Assembly: GCA_037157565.1 (NCBI GenBank)
Contig: JAZHRO010000013.1
Coordinates: 72,843,501-72,907,500 of the forward strand
DNA length: 64,000 bases
Direction: 5' to 3'
From: Thalassia testudinum
Lineage: Eukaryota; Streptophyta; Magnoliopsida; Alismatales; Hydrocharitaceae
Shown piece by piece: positions 46,663 to 58,554 of this stretch. The notes beneath the pieces were generated by a model. The model saw only the letters and a program-made list of their open reading frames with translations. It had not been told where the DNA came from and did no database searches. Made by a program: the position numbers and the translations under genes. The stretch's first letter is position 1. Every line of letters begins with the position of its first letter.

Positions 46663-47779
46663 TAAAAGGAGACAATTAACCTCTATTTTATTCAAACTAA
46701 TCTAAATGCAAGATGATGCATACTATGTAATATTTATAGTATGTAATGTAATCCTATGATTAAGAACATACATAAATAGACATTTTATGTAATATAAATA
46801 TGTTTACATCATCATACCAGGATGGTTGATTCACCGTAAATATCTCCTAAAGGCTTGACATGAAAGGAAACCCTAATCATTATCAATGTACATTCTCCCC
46901 AATAAATGTAAATGAGAGAGAGAAATAGAGTTACTGCTTCCATTCACTTCTTTAGTTAACTTCTTTTTGCCTATAGGCAACTGTCGCTTTGTTCTCTCTC
47001 TGCAGCCATTCCATTGCGGTCACTTTTGGAGGAGGAGGCGAAGATCATTTCTAGGTATCATAAAGGGTTTGCAAATCACACTTGGTTAGGTGTTCTTAGC
47101 GTAAGAGTTTCACCCACCAATTGAGAAGAGAGTCCCACCAAACTAGGACTTATAGGCATAATATGTGTGGTGCTCTACCATGCTCATCAGGGTGTGGATC
47201 TCGGAACAAAAAGAAATTAGTTCTTCTCATGTGATTCCAGTATATGTTATTTTCTTCTTATTCTTTTCAAATTTTCAAGCATCAAATCGAAGTTTTAAAC
47301 GATCTTATTATCACATTTTCACAATGTCACAACAAATCATTCACCTTTAACAGGATCAGATCTTTGGAGGATTCATATTTTTATTATAAAAGTTTGAATT
47401 TAAGGTTTTAATTGCATATTTTCCTTGTTGCAAATTGGATTTAGCAAGATTAAAAATGGTGCAAGTTTATTGATGCTGATAGACTTCCATCAGAATAATT
47501 GATGGAAGTCTACCAATATGGACTTTTAGCAAACTAGATGGTAGATATCTACCAATGCTATCGGATATCCATCGAAAGAGTCAGAGATATAAAGGGTATA
47601 AGAAGATGTCTACCATGAGTTAGGACATCCTAACTTGACATGGTAGACATCTACCAGGGTTGTAGAGGTCTACCATGTGAACAGAAAGCATTTTTATTTA
47701 CTGGAATACTCCATTTTGTTGTAGGGTCGTCTAATAGATCCCATCAATCAACTACTACAGGTGTTAGTAGCTGACTAAT
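46663..47779. other. Intergenic with a TGGTAGACATCTACCA-rich patch
   Basis: No gene. Between about 47485 and 47700, at least six variants of 'ggtagacatctacca' or 'gaagtctacca' occur. This short palindromic array resembles the GACGTC arrays in the neighbouring LTRs but uses a different word. Confidence 0.5.
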
Positions 47780-47784
47780 GGGAT

Positions 47785-49585
47785 TGTAATTTCCCTACTT
47801 GGAGGGGTGAGATCAGCGTGACGAAAAAATGCGGAATTGAAATATATAAAGCAATATCACAAAAATACGCAATCACAAAATGTACACAGGTATTTTTAGG
47901 TGGAAACCCACACCGGGTAAAAGCCACCACCTAACCCTCTCGAGTTAGGATTTTCCGATCAACCTAGTTGATCAAATCCACTAAACCGAATCACTTAAAA
48001 CGAGGGTGATTCAACCTCAATACAACCACGCTACAAGTACGAGGGTAGCGTTCCTCAACCCCTTCTCTCCACGAGAAGGATTTTGTCCCACGAAGGAGAC
48101 GGGAATTCGCAAAGCGAATACCCAACCAAAAGACAAAGATAAAATAAACAATAGTCCTATAGAGCCAACAAAGTAATAAACCTAAGCTTCTATAGGAAAT
48201 AGGAAACTCCCATTTGCAAGGAGTGCGTCGACGATTACGCGGGTGCGTGAGCCACGCAACGGCGCAATGTCGCTCTCGTAGACAACGGCGGGAGAGCGGG
48301 TGTGCGAAGGGAATGATGCTCTCAAGATGATGGAGCTTGAGCTTAGAGAGCAAGTGCTTCTTGGACACAAGAGAGTGGAAATACTTGATCTTAGTGTATC
48401 TTGGTCTTTCTAGGTGTATATCTTGTGTGTCTAAGTGTATCCAAGTGTATATCTTGTGTGTCTAAGTGTATCCAAGTGTATATCTTGTGTGTCTTTGTGT
48501 TGCAAAGGCTCCCCTCTATTTATAGAGGCCTTAGGAAGGCTTTGGAAGGCTTAGGAAATGTTATATAGCCGTTGGGAACAAAACCCAAGAGAATCAGGCC
48601 GAAATCAGGACAATGATTACATTTGACAGGGTTATCAGACGTCTAACTATGACATCAGACGTCTGGAAGGCCACTTTAAGACGTCTGATTCCAAGGTCAA
48701 ACGTCTGATTCTATGCGGGTTTCTCCTTGACTTGAATCAGATCTAAACAGGGTTTTTGCGCAAGTCCATCAGACGACATACAGGACGTCTGGTACTATGT
48801 CTGGACGTCTGGAAACCTACTTTTACTGTGGGAATTGATTTCCAAACGTTGCAATGGCTAGAAAATCTCTGAGAAGAGATTTTGGGTCAGCCGAGGCAAA
48901 ACGGTCATTTATCAGACGTCTGGTAAGTCATATGGACGTCTGATAAGGCTCTAACTGTCATAATCTTGAGTGTTTTCTAAGCCAGCCAACGGTCCACTAA
49001 TTGAACGTCTGGAAAAGTCATCAGACGTCTCCTAAGACATCTGGTTTAAGGTCTGGACGTCTGATTTCATCAGACAGAAAACTAAGTCCAGCCTAAAAGG
49101 TTATCAGACGTCTGAAACAACAGTCAGACGTCTTAAAATACTTTATCAGACGTCTGATTTTGGTATTAGACGTCTGGAAATGCTGTTTGAGCCCTATATT
49201 GGTTTTCTAAGTATTCTACAGAAAACCTAAGTATCCTAGGGTTGTGCAGGTGTTCCTAGGACTACTTTTAGGGTACTTTGAGGCTCTTTAACATAATGTT
49301 CTAAGGAATCAAAAAGAGCAAGAAAATAAAGACAAGAGATACATGAAAGGATAAAAAAGAATCTATCCTATTCTTCTTGTCTTCCATCTTCAATCTTTCG
49401 CTCCACGCGAACCTCCTCTGTTTTCCGTCAAGCTCCTCCAATCCGTCCTGGATGCGAGCTCGAACTCCGTCTAAACACGTCCACATTTGCAATTGACCTA
49501 TAATCTAGGACTCAAATTGCAAATGTTAAATAACACGTGTTTTGTTATCATCAAAACAAATGATCGTGGTGCTCTAGCACCAACA
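47785..49585 (-). mobile_element. Solo LTR, SIRE-like family A, 1,801 bp
   Basis: It starts TGTTGGTGC at 49585 and ends AAATTACA at 47785 (minus strand), flanked by perfect GGGAT repeats (47780-47784 and 49586-49590). The minus-strand order is U3 with a GACGTC array (49185-48650), a CTATAAATAG TATA box (about 48527-48518), then the transcribed part. It serves as the reference copy for family A in this window. Confidence 0.9.
48650..49185 (-). promoter_or_regulatory. GACGTC palindrome array in U3 of family A LTR
   Basis: Thirteen GACGTCT words (CAGACGTCTG and one-end variants) and at least two AACGTCT variants lie in about 535 bp, all upstream of the TATA box on the minus strand. GACGTC is an ACGT-core palindrome of the type bound by plant bZIP factors. 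Binding is inference only. Confidence 0.6.
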
Positions 49586-49590
49586 GGGAT

Positions 49591-51474
49591 CAATAGATGT
49601 TCAACGTGTGTTTGACCCTATGGAAACCTTGATTTGAGGCACGATTTGACTTGAGAAGGGATTTGATTCTATCTGAACATCATTGAGAAATCTGATATGT
49701 GTATCATAGAATATCTATTTATTTTTTAGAGGCTATTTTGTTAGAAATTTGTTTGGCTTTGTTTTTTATGTGCATGATTTATGATGTATGTGATTCTCAC
49801 GGAATTAGGCATGTAGATTATTTTTCAAAACCCAAATAAATTGAGAAATTGCTTTAAAATTCAAATTTCAAAGATAATGATGGGATTATTTTTTGAAATT
49901 AAAGATTTTTCAAAATATTAAGATGCCCATAAACTTTCAAAATCAAATCCCAAATTAGGATTACAAACAATTAACAACAAACCACACTCATGATTAATCA
50001 GTAATTATATGAGAATTGACAATCACATCCTTAGACATTTGATGTTGATGGTGAATTATTGTGTACCAAGATATCGAGTTGGATGGATTTATCGAAATGT
50101 TTCAATCCCATGATATCGAGTTAGAAAGAGCAATGATAGGGGTGACATCATCGACATTTTTAAGAAAAAATAACCCTACCTTTTCTTCTTTCACATAGTA
50201 GTGTGAGAAATGAGATACATTCTGGAGCATCTTCTTAATTCTTATAAAATAACTATATTCTCATGAATTATTTGCGACTTTAAACAACTGTCTCAAACAA
50301 TTGTCTATGATAGCAATATAACATGTAGTAGCACAGTTGGTGAGTGCTCCCTCCCTTTAAAGGGGAGGTTTAGTATTCAAATACCACTACTTGTAAGTTA
50401 AAAAAGATTTCTATTTATCAGAGGATGGAGTACATCTAGTCAATTTACATGGCCACTAAGGACAAGTTCACTTTCAGTGAAAAAATGACAAAGTGGGCTA
50501 CAATCATGATGCATATCAAGAATGCTAGCCAACACTATTTGAGTCTAAAGAAAGTTGACTCTGTGTGTCTCCCATCTATGAATGATTATTAGTGTCTCTT
50601 ACTTTTGTGCTAGAGTTGGTGTCTAATACTTACGAGCATATGTCAATGTTCTCCTTATTTATATAAAGGAATTTGTGTCTCCCTTGTTAAATCTAAGTCT
50701 AAGCTGTGTTGATGCAATCAGCCATTAACCTTAAAAAACACACATACCAAAAAAAATAAAAATAAAATTATGACCACTTCACTATAGAGGGAAAAAAAGA
50801 GAACAAAAGTGATTGGGTGCCTAAACCCTCTTTGCGCCAAACCCTTAATCACCCATGAACAAAAAATGCTTAAACTTCGATAAGAATCCCGAATACCCAA
50901 ACTACCAAAACCTTCCTCCACAAATTCAAAACCCTGAGATAGTGGTACCTCGCGGATGAACACGGCCACTACTTCCATCGATTGGTACTCCTATGTCTAT
51001 CTCTTATTTCAATTTAAGGTTGGATTTGGGTTATGCTTTCGAAATCCCACCCTCCTTTTTCTTCCCAATATGAAATGCCCGTAAGGTGTTCGATCGGGTG
51101 TTCCTTATACTTCTTCTTTTAGTGGTTGATGTTTCTTATTTGTATGTGTGTTAGACAATTTCTCGATGATCGCACTTTATATCCACCCCCTCGAAAAAGG
51201 GGCGCCATTTGCTTTCATCTAAGCCATGCAATGTTGCAAACAATCTACAAACTTGATGAAAGATGTGCTTTTTCTTGTGTTTCGAGTCTACTATATATCC
51301 CAGTCTATAACCCTAATAGTGCTTGTCGAGTAGGTTTCGTGATCTTTCTTTGAATTTGCTTTAAAAGTCGAGAGCCGGTAAAACTGAAAGCTTCACTCTC
51401 TCTCTCTCTCGTTGAGGGAAGGGGAGAAGAGAAATGTAAAAACCCTAATGGTGCGCAAATAGCACGAGGACCAT
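49591..51474. other. Intergenic, AT-rich; contains a SINE-like segment
   Basis: No gene recognised. ORFs 50718-50978 and 51126-51353 match nothing I know. 'ggtaaaactgaaagctt' at about 51376 also occurs at about 55908, on the other side of the LTR insertion. Confidence 0.4.
50322..50400 (+). mobile_element. tRNA-like SINE head
   Basis: TAGCACAGTTGG (50329-50340) fits an A box and GTATTCAAATACC (50373-50385) a degenerate B box. Their spacing is as in a tRNA, and a stem is possible between CTCCC and GGGAG. The 3' body and tail are not defined. Confidence 0.45.
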
Positions 51475-51479
51475 GGGGG

Positions 51480-54400
51480 TGTTGGTGCTAGAGCACCACG
51501 ATCATTTGTTTTGATGATAACAAAACACATGTCATTTAACATTTGCACTTTGAGTCCTAGATTTCAGGTCTATCGCAAATGGATACGTGATTAGACGGAG
51601 TTCGAGCTCGCATCCAGGACGGATTGGAGGAGCTTGATGGAGAACAGAGGAGATCCGCGAGGAGCGCTAGATTGAAGATGGAAGGACAAGAAGAATAGGA
51701 TATAATTTTGTTTAATCCTTTCATGTACTTTTATCTTTATTTTGCTTGCTCTTTTTATTTCCTTAGAACATTATGTTAAAAAGCCTCAACGTACCCTAAC
51801 AGTAGTCCTAGGAACACCTGCACAACCCTAGGATACTTAGGTTTTCTGTATAGAACTTAGAAAACCAATATAGGGTTGAAACAGCATTTCCAGACGTCTA
51901 ATTCCAAAATCATACGTCTGATAAAGTGTTTTAAGACGTCTGACTGTTGATTCAGATGTCTGATAACTATTAGGCTGGACATAGTTAGTTCTGTCTGATG
52001 AAATTAGACGTCCAGACTTTAGACCAGACGTCTTAGGAGACGTCTGATGACTTTGCTAGACGTCCAATTAGTGGACCGTTGGCTGACTTAGAAAACACTC
52101 AAGAATATGACCGTTAGAGCCTTATCAGATGTTCATAGGATTGTCCAGACGTCTGATAATTGAACGTTTTGCCTCGGCTGACCCAAAATCTCTTCTCAGA
52201 GATTTTCTAGCCGTTGCAACGTTTGGAAATCCATTCCCACAGAAAAAGTAGGTTTCCAGACGTACAGACATAGTGCCAGACGTCCTATATGTCGTTTGAT
52301 GGACTTGCACTAGAACCCTGTTTAGATCTGATCCAAGTCAGGAAGAGACCCGCCCAAAATCAGACGTCTGACCTTGAAATCAGACGTCTTAAAGTGAACT
52401 TCCAAACGTCTGATGCCAGAATTAGACGTCTGATAAGCCTGTCAGAACAATGATTGTTCCTGATTTCGGGGTGATTCTCTTGGGCTTTGCACCCAACGGC
52501 TATAGAACCTTTCCTAAGCCTTCCAAAGCCTTCCTAAGGCCTCTATAAATAAAGGGGAACCTTTGCAACACAGACACATCAAGAAACACCAAGACACACC
52601 TTGCAATACACTTTCAAACCATTTTGTGTCTCTCTTGCTCTCTAAGCGCTCGTTCCATTCATTTTGAGAGCATCAAGCTGTTGTGCACCCGCTCTCCCGC
52701 CGTAGTTCACGAGAGCGAAGTTGCGCCGTCGTGTGGCTCACGCACCGCGTCATCAACTCGACGCACTCCTTTCAAAGGGAAGCATCCTATTTCCTATAGA
52801 AGCTTAGGTTAAATATTACTTTGTTGGCTCTATAGGATTACTTGTTTTATCTTTGTTATTTGGTTGGGTATTCGTGATGAGAACCTCATCATAAGCCATA
52901 ACCAGCTCATTTTGACCTAATACAGAGAATAAAAGCTCCTACATAACCTTAGAAAGGCTTGGCTCAGAGAGATTCTGAGTTTGCAAAGAAAACATAAACT
53001 GAGGGGTAAAAATGCAATTTCACCAATCCAATCTGAAAATAGGGTAACTCAGGGTCCGAACATAGGTTATAACAACCTAATAAGAATAAAAGTGGGATGA
53101 AATGACTCAACAAGGGCTACAGCAACTCCGAAGAATTAAATGACATCCTGTAACCCTAAAAACAAACCCACTTAAATACACGAGGTTCGAGGCAAATTAA
53201 AAATAGAATAAACCCTCTAAAATTCATATAAAAATAATCTCTAGGGTTTAGAACCTTCAATTTGGCCTTAGGAACCCATTTTGACCTACATTGAGAACCA
53301 TGCTCAATTAACAACTTAATTTGGGTTTTTGCATAAATTGACCAGTCAAATAAGGTTTAATTTAGAAATAAAATTCACCATCAGAATCCTTAGGTCCTAA
53401 TTAGTCATGTATAAAAACTTGAGCCTAAGAAGAAACCTTCTTGACCAACTTTACACTTTGGTCCTCATACATTTACTTTCTGGCCCTCAACTTTTGAACC
53501 CTCACATTTCGGCCCCTAACTCTCCTTCGTTCTTTGCGTTTAGGTCCCTCCTGCAAAACCTGAGCAGCACCATGCTCCGGCGACCTTGCGCGGAGCATGG
53601 CGCCGCGCAGGGTAAGGGAGGGAGCCTGCCAAGTCAAATGGGGGTGCCCTGCGTCGTCAGCCGTCGCAGAAACACCCCCTGTTGGTTGCAACCACCCATA
53701 CCGGCCGTGCGAACGCACGGACGGTATGGGTATCCTTCCTCCGGCGTCCTCCGGCAAGGGAGACACGTCGTCTCCCTCCGCCCTCCTCTCTGGTTCTGCC
53801 CCTATAAATACCCCCGTCGCTCCGCCGTTCTTCCCAGGTCGGATCTGACGGAGATACCCCCTCACTTCCTCTCTTCCCACTCCGACATACGCCCCCTTGC
53901 TCCGGCGGCTTCTCCTCCTCCTCGTCGCCCTACCGCACTACCAGCAGCAGGGTTGCCTTCCCTCGCTCTTCCCGCGCGGCGCTGCACCCAGCGCGCGCTT
54001 CTCCGGCCCTCTCCTCGCCGTCGCTCCTTCCCCTAGGCAGCTTCTTCTCCGGCGACAGTTGATACGACTGTCGCCTGCTTCGTCTCCTCCTCGTCCTGCT
54101 AAGTAGGTATAACTTCTCCTCTTCCTCCCCTGTTCCTTTTCCTCACTTTAAACCTTTACTGTCGCCCTCGATTCCGACCAATCACCCTCACCTTCTCCAC
54201 CTCCGGCCACACTCCGGCGACCCGCTCCCATCACTCCAGCAACCCACACGGCTCGCCGACCACCACAGAACCTCCGCCTCCTCACCCTGATCAACCTCCG
54301 CCCTTCCACTTCCCACCAATCGCCCTCTGTAGACCCACCGACCAAACCCATCTCGCCACCTGCAATTTGACCTAGGGTGGCCCTTAGGCTCTGCCCCGCC

Positions 54401-55858
54401 ACCTGCAGACCCCCCGACCACCTTCACCGTGCCACGGTGAAGGTCCTCCGCGTATCTAATTAGGCCTAGAGGCCCTTTCTCTGTAAACAGGAACTTCACT
54501 CGCCGCCGCCATTGCTGAGGTAAAGAAGCTCCTTCGACCTGCTGCTCCAGGAGCGCCGTGCCCAGGGCACGCTCCCAGGCTGTGCGAGGTATTTTCGCGA
54601 AGCGCCAGGCTGCAGTTGAGGCGAAGCCCTCGCGTGAAGCCCTCGTGCGAAGCCTCGACCGCCGCTGCTTCCTTCGCACAGGCGCCCAAATTGGGGTGGG
54701 ACATTTAGTCCCACCTTGGAAACCCACTGAGGCGAGCGGGCGCTTAAAGGCAAAAGGTGCCTTAAGCTCTTTGCCTCAGATCACGGGGTGAGGTCCCTTT
54801 CACCCGCCTGATTACCCGGCCTCGTCCGCGCTCACGCCCCACGGACCTGGCTCCAACCCGATTAGCCCAACCTGCACTCCTCGCCCACCACCGCACGCCG
54901 ATGGGCCTGGACCCGGGCGCGACCCGCGTACCCGATTACCCGGTTGCTCTGGGAGAGCTTTCCTAAGAGCGAATTCTGAGAGAGAGAGACGCAGGGGGGG
55001 AGGGTAGAGTAGGTTTTGCCCTCTGACGAAAACCTTGAAGTGTGCAGGCACAGGTGAAGAAGAAGAAGGACTGCGGAAGAAGAAGAAGACGGAAGCTAAG
55101 GGAGACACTGTAGCAGTAGCGGTTTAAGTGGTCTGATTGCAAAATCAGACGACGTCTTGAAGGCAAGGAAGAAGAAAAGAAGAAGCAGGACCGCGGCAAA
55201 GAAGAGGAAAGACAAGAAAAAGAAAAAGAAGAAGAAGAAGATCTGAAGAACAGAAGAGAGAAGACAAGAAGAACAGGAAGAGAAGAAAGAAGAGACAAAG
55301 AGGAAGAAAGAAGAGAAGAAGAAGAAGAAGCCACCAAATTTTTCATCTCTCTTTCTCTCTCTCTTTATTTTTGTAATAAGAATTTGTACTTCTAGAATAC
55401 GACTTGCTCCCTGAGTTCGACCTCGGGAACTCTTTTATTTCCGAGTAAAAAGATTATATATGTAATGATGGCAATAACTAGCTGTACTACAACGCTATTT
55501 CTATAACAAAAGCTAGTCACAACGTCGTTATCAATTCGCTTTGCGAATTCCCGTCTCCTTCGCGAGACAAAATCCTTCTCGTGGAGAGAAGGGGTTGAGG
55601 TACGCTACCCTCGTTTAAGTAGCGTGGTTGTATTGAGGTTGAATCACCCTTGTTTAAAGTGATTCGGTTTAGTGGATTTTGATCAACTTGGTTGATCGGA
55701 AAATCCTAACTCGAGGGGGTTAGGTGGTGGTTTTCACCCGGTTTGGGTTTCCACCTAAAAATACTTTGTGCCTTTTGTGTGATTGTTATTTTGTGAAGAT
55801 TGTTTATTATTTATTTCCGCAATTATTACGTCATCCCTCCTGGTAGGGCGAACCTTCA
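51480..55858 (+). mobile_element. Solo LTR, SIRE-like family A, split by a family C LTR
   Basis: It starts TGTTGGTGC at 51480, is continuous to 52874, resumes at 55539 and ends CTTCA at 55858. Without the insert it is about 1.7 kb, matching 47785-49585. It is flanked by GGGGG (51475-51479) and GGGGC (55859-55863), a target duplication with one difference. U3 has a GACGTC array (51890-52440) upstream of a CTATAAATA box (about 52543). It is inverted relative to the solo LTR at 47785. Confidence 0.85.
52875..55533 (+). mobile_element. Solo LTR, family C, 2,659 bp, nested
   Basis: It starts TGATGAGAACCTCATCA and ends GTTATCA, flanked by perfect ATTCG repeats (52870-52874 and 55534-55538). This is the cleanest copy of the family. 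A CTATAAATAC TATA-like box lies at about 53802. A GC-rich block, a purine-rich GAAGAA block and a T-rich end follow as in 3926-6710. The ORFs at 53407-54106 and on the minus strand are LTR shadows. Confidence 0.92.
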
Positions 55859-55863
55859 GGGGC

Positions 55864-57803
55864 ATATTCAAGGTATAAACTCCAGGGGACGAGAATGGGC
55901 GAGTGTGGTAAAACTGAAAGCTTAGCTTGCAAATCGAAAGAATATGGAAAAATGTCAAGTGCGGTCCACTAGGGTATGGTCGAACGATGGAGACTCCTGA
56001 TTTTGTCAAGAGAGAGTTAGGTTTGAGTCCTTATCTTGCCTTTCCTGGAGAATTAGTGTGTGGGGAGTGGCCAATCTCTCCCCAGTATGCCCAAATGTGA
56101 TTCTGGGTGGTCAAAATGTTAAGTGTGATGATGATGATGATGATTATTGGGGATAGATGGGATTGGTCCGTGTGTTTGTCTTTGTGCAAGTTTTCCTCTT
56201 TATATATGCTAAGTAGATTATTCTGCCTTTGCAAGTGAGTTGGCATGGCACATTTTGCGTGTGCACGCGCACGCACACACACACCAATTTATTAACAATC
56301 AAGCATGCACATCCTCTTCAACATGTGCATTGCTTCGGCAATCTCATGGAAATAATCACAATCCTTGTGTATGTTGGTTGCAATATGGTAGTGAGTGAAG
56401 GCAACGAGATTTTGGCTTGTTCATAGTGACTTTTGGTAGTGGTTGAAGATGTGAGCACAATGACCATAGATTAGATCTTCAATGGATAAGAGGGTGCTGT
56501 TTGATATGACTTTGTTGCGTGGACTTATATGGTAGAGGTTCCCTAAAAGGGAAGCCAAAGATGGCAAAGGAACGGGAAACTTGTCAAAGTTGCATTGGGA
56601 AATATTCCACATATCCAATGAAAGTCATGATATTGCATAGCTATCCCTTAGGCTAACACAAATATTCATCAATAAGCAAAAAGGCTGCTTCCTGATTGCA
56701 CATTTATGTCCCATGTACACGTTGAGGATAGATATTCTGCCTCTATGAGATATTGCTGTTCTTGCTGTCTCATGCCCCATCTTGCTCTAACAAAATGCTA
56801 AAAAGGCTATTTGCTAGTGAAACAGGGAAGGGACATTGATACATGAGTTTGAGATTGAGGTCTTATTTAGATTAAAGTCTTTTATTCCTCGAACAGAAAA
56901 CATGGAGTGGAACTTCTTCTAAATGGCCTCCCCTTCCTCATCAGTATCTGGACAAATAATAATGGTTGGGACAACAAGCATTCATCTCGTTTTGTACTTT
57001 GTTTTGATACCCATATAACCAGTGAAGTTACAAATTCGTGGAAATCAGAGGCACCGAGGACAAAGATATTGTTGGATTTACCATTGGTTGGCATTAAGAA
57101 AAAAGAAGAAATTTCTTGTATAAGTACAAAATTAGCCATGTGTTTACAAGTTGAATGTCTAAATCAGTAGCTTATTGATTACAGATTCTCACACTTCTCA
57201 ATTAGTGATGGATCGAAATCAAAATTTCCGAAATCTCCAATGAAAATATCTGAGAGGATCCTTTTAAAAGAAAAAAAATCTGAGAGGAACTCAGGTCTAC
57301 TAAAGTCATCCTGAACAAAATGGCCAGAGGATATTTTATGCAACTTTGAAAATCTACGGCAAGAAATTACCCAATCATCTTAAAGATGCTTTATGTTTGT
57401 CATGAGACGAGTGTGGCTCCCTGCTGTCGATAGGCTTAGAAATGTTTGATTTAGCAGATACCTTGACCCCAGCATTCTGCATGTGAGGTACACAAGAATA
57501 ACTCTATCACACCACAAAGTAGGGATTAGTCAATCATGTGATGCTTTAGAATTTCTCACCACTAGAAACCTGGTACCATTTTTGTTGTAGTCTTGACTAT
57601 TTGTGGCAAATATTAAGTGCTTGTCCTTGGTGTTTCACTTGTTATTCTATGATTTTTTTTGTTTGTTTAATTGAGAAAGGAGACAATGTCTAAGGGGGAA
57701 TTCCTTTACTCCTAGAATTTACTAATTGGTCATTGAGTGAGATTTGAGCAAGTGAAGCCTATGTCGAACTGCTACTCAATCAATTTATTTCGCAATAGTT
57801 CAA
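55864..57803. other. Intergenic, no recognisable gene
   Basis: It contains a (GAT)n run at about 56128-56142 and a CA-rich run at about 56264-56285. ORFs 56882-57139 and 56907-57170 overlap on opposite strands and match nothing I recognise. Confidence 0.4.
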
Positions 57804-57940
57804 GTTTTTGTTGAGAGAATTGAGTTGTTGGTTTACTATCACATTGGAAGATGTGGACTTTGCGTGTACTCCTCCCATATACCTTTAAGAAGAAATATAG
57901 AAATAAGAATCCTATCGAGACCTTCTCCTGTGATTTTCTC

Positions 57941-58448
57941 TAGAGGTGTCAAACAGGTCGGGTTGGGTTGGACCCGACCTGTTTAACCCAAAATCGTTAA
58001 TACTCGGGTCGGGTCAAGTTAGACCCGTTTACTAAATGGGTCCAACACCCCCATCTTGAAACCGACCCGTTTAAAATCCTAAAACCCGACCTAACTTGTT
58101 TAAACCATTTAATTAAACGGGTTAAACGAGTTTGGCGGGTTGGTCGGATTTAAATGAGTTAAATGGGTTTGATGGATTAAATGGGTTTGGCTGGTTTGGT
58201 CGATTTAAATGGGTTAAATGGGTGAATGGGTTGTTAAATAGGTTTGGAGGATTTAAATGGGTGAACGGAACGTGTAGGTTAATCGGGCTGGATGGGTAGA
58301 ACAAGTCCATGGGTTTAAAATTGAACCCGACCCGTTTATTAAACGGGTTAAATGGGTTTGAACTTGTTTAAAATAAATGATTCAGGTCAGGTTCGGGTCC
58401 AATATTCGGGTCAGGTTAGATGGGATCGATTTTGTTTTTATAGTCTTA
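57941..58448. mobile_element. hAT-like insertion in the left LTR
   Basis: A segment starting TAGAGGTGTCAAACAGG and rich in 'gacccgtt' / 'aacgggtt' words splits the left LTR. Comparison with the right LTR defines the ends. The flanks ATTTTCTC (57933-57940) and GTTTTCTC (58449-58456) are an 8-bp target duplication with one mismatch, as for hAT elements. The right terminus does not clearly mirror the left. Confidence 0.65.
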
Positions 58449-58554
58449 GTTTTCTCCTCGTTCTTTGTGAGTGAAGTTTTCACGTAAATACAAGAGTTGT
58501 TGATTAATTTTATTACTTTGATTATTCATTCCACATTATTTAGATTATTCAACT

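Noticed and set aside
48650..49185. Regularly repeated GACGTC words as a CRISPR array
   Set aside because: The repeats are 6-11 bp with irregular spacing, lie inside an LTR with target duplications, and the genome is a plant nuclear one. No cas-like genes are present.
50329..50385. Functional tRNA gene
   Set aside because: The box words are degenerate, the acceptor and anticodon stems do not close, and the B box lacks GTTCGA. A SINE head is more likely.
53407..54036. 209-aa ORF as a gene
   Set aside because: It is inside the family C solo LTR. The matching region at 4492-5156 has different frames and stops, so there is no coding constraint.
56882..57170. Overlapping ORFs on opposite strands as a gene
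   Set aside because: Neither translation matches a family I recognise, and both lie in AT-rich intergenic DNA with no splice or neighbour support.
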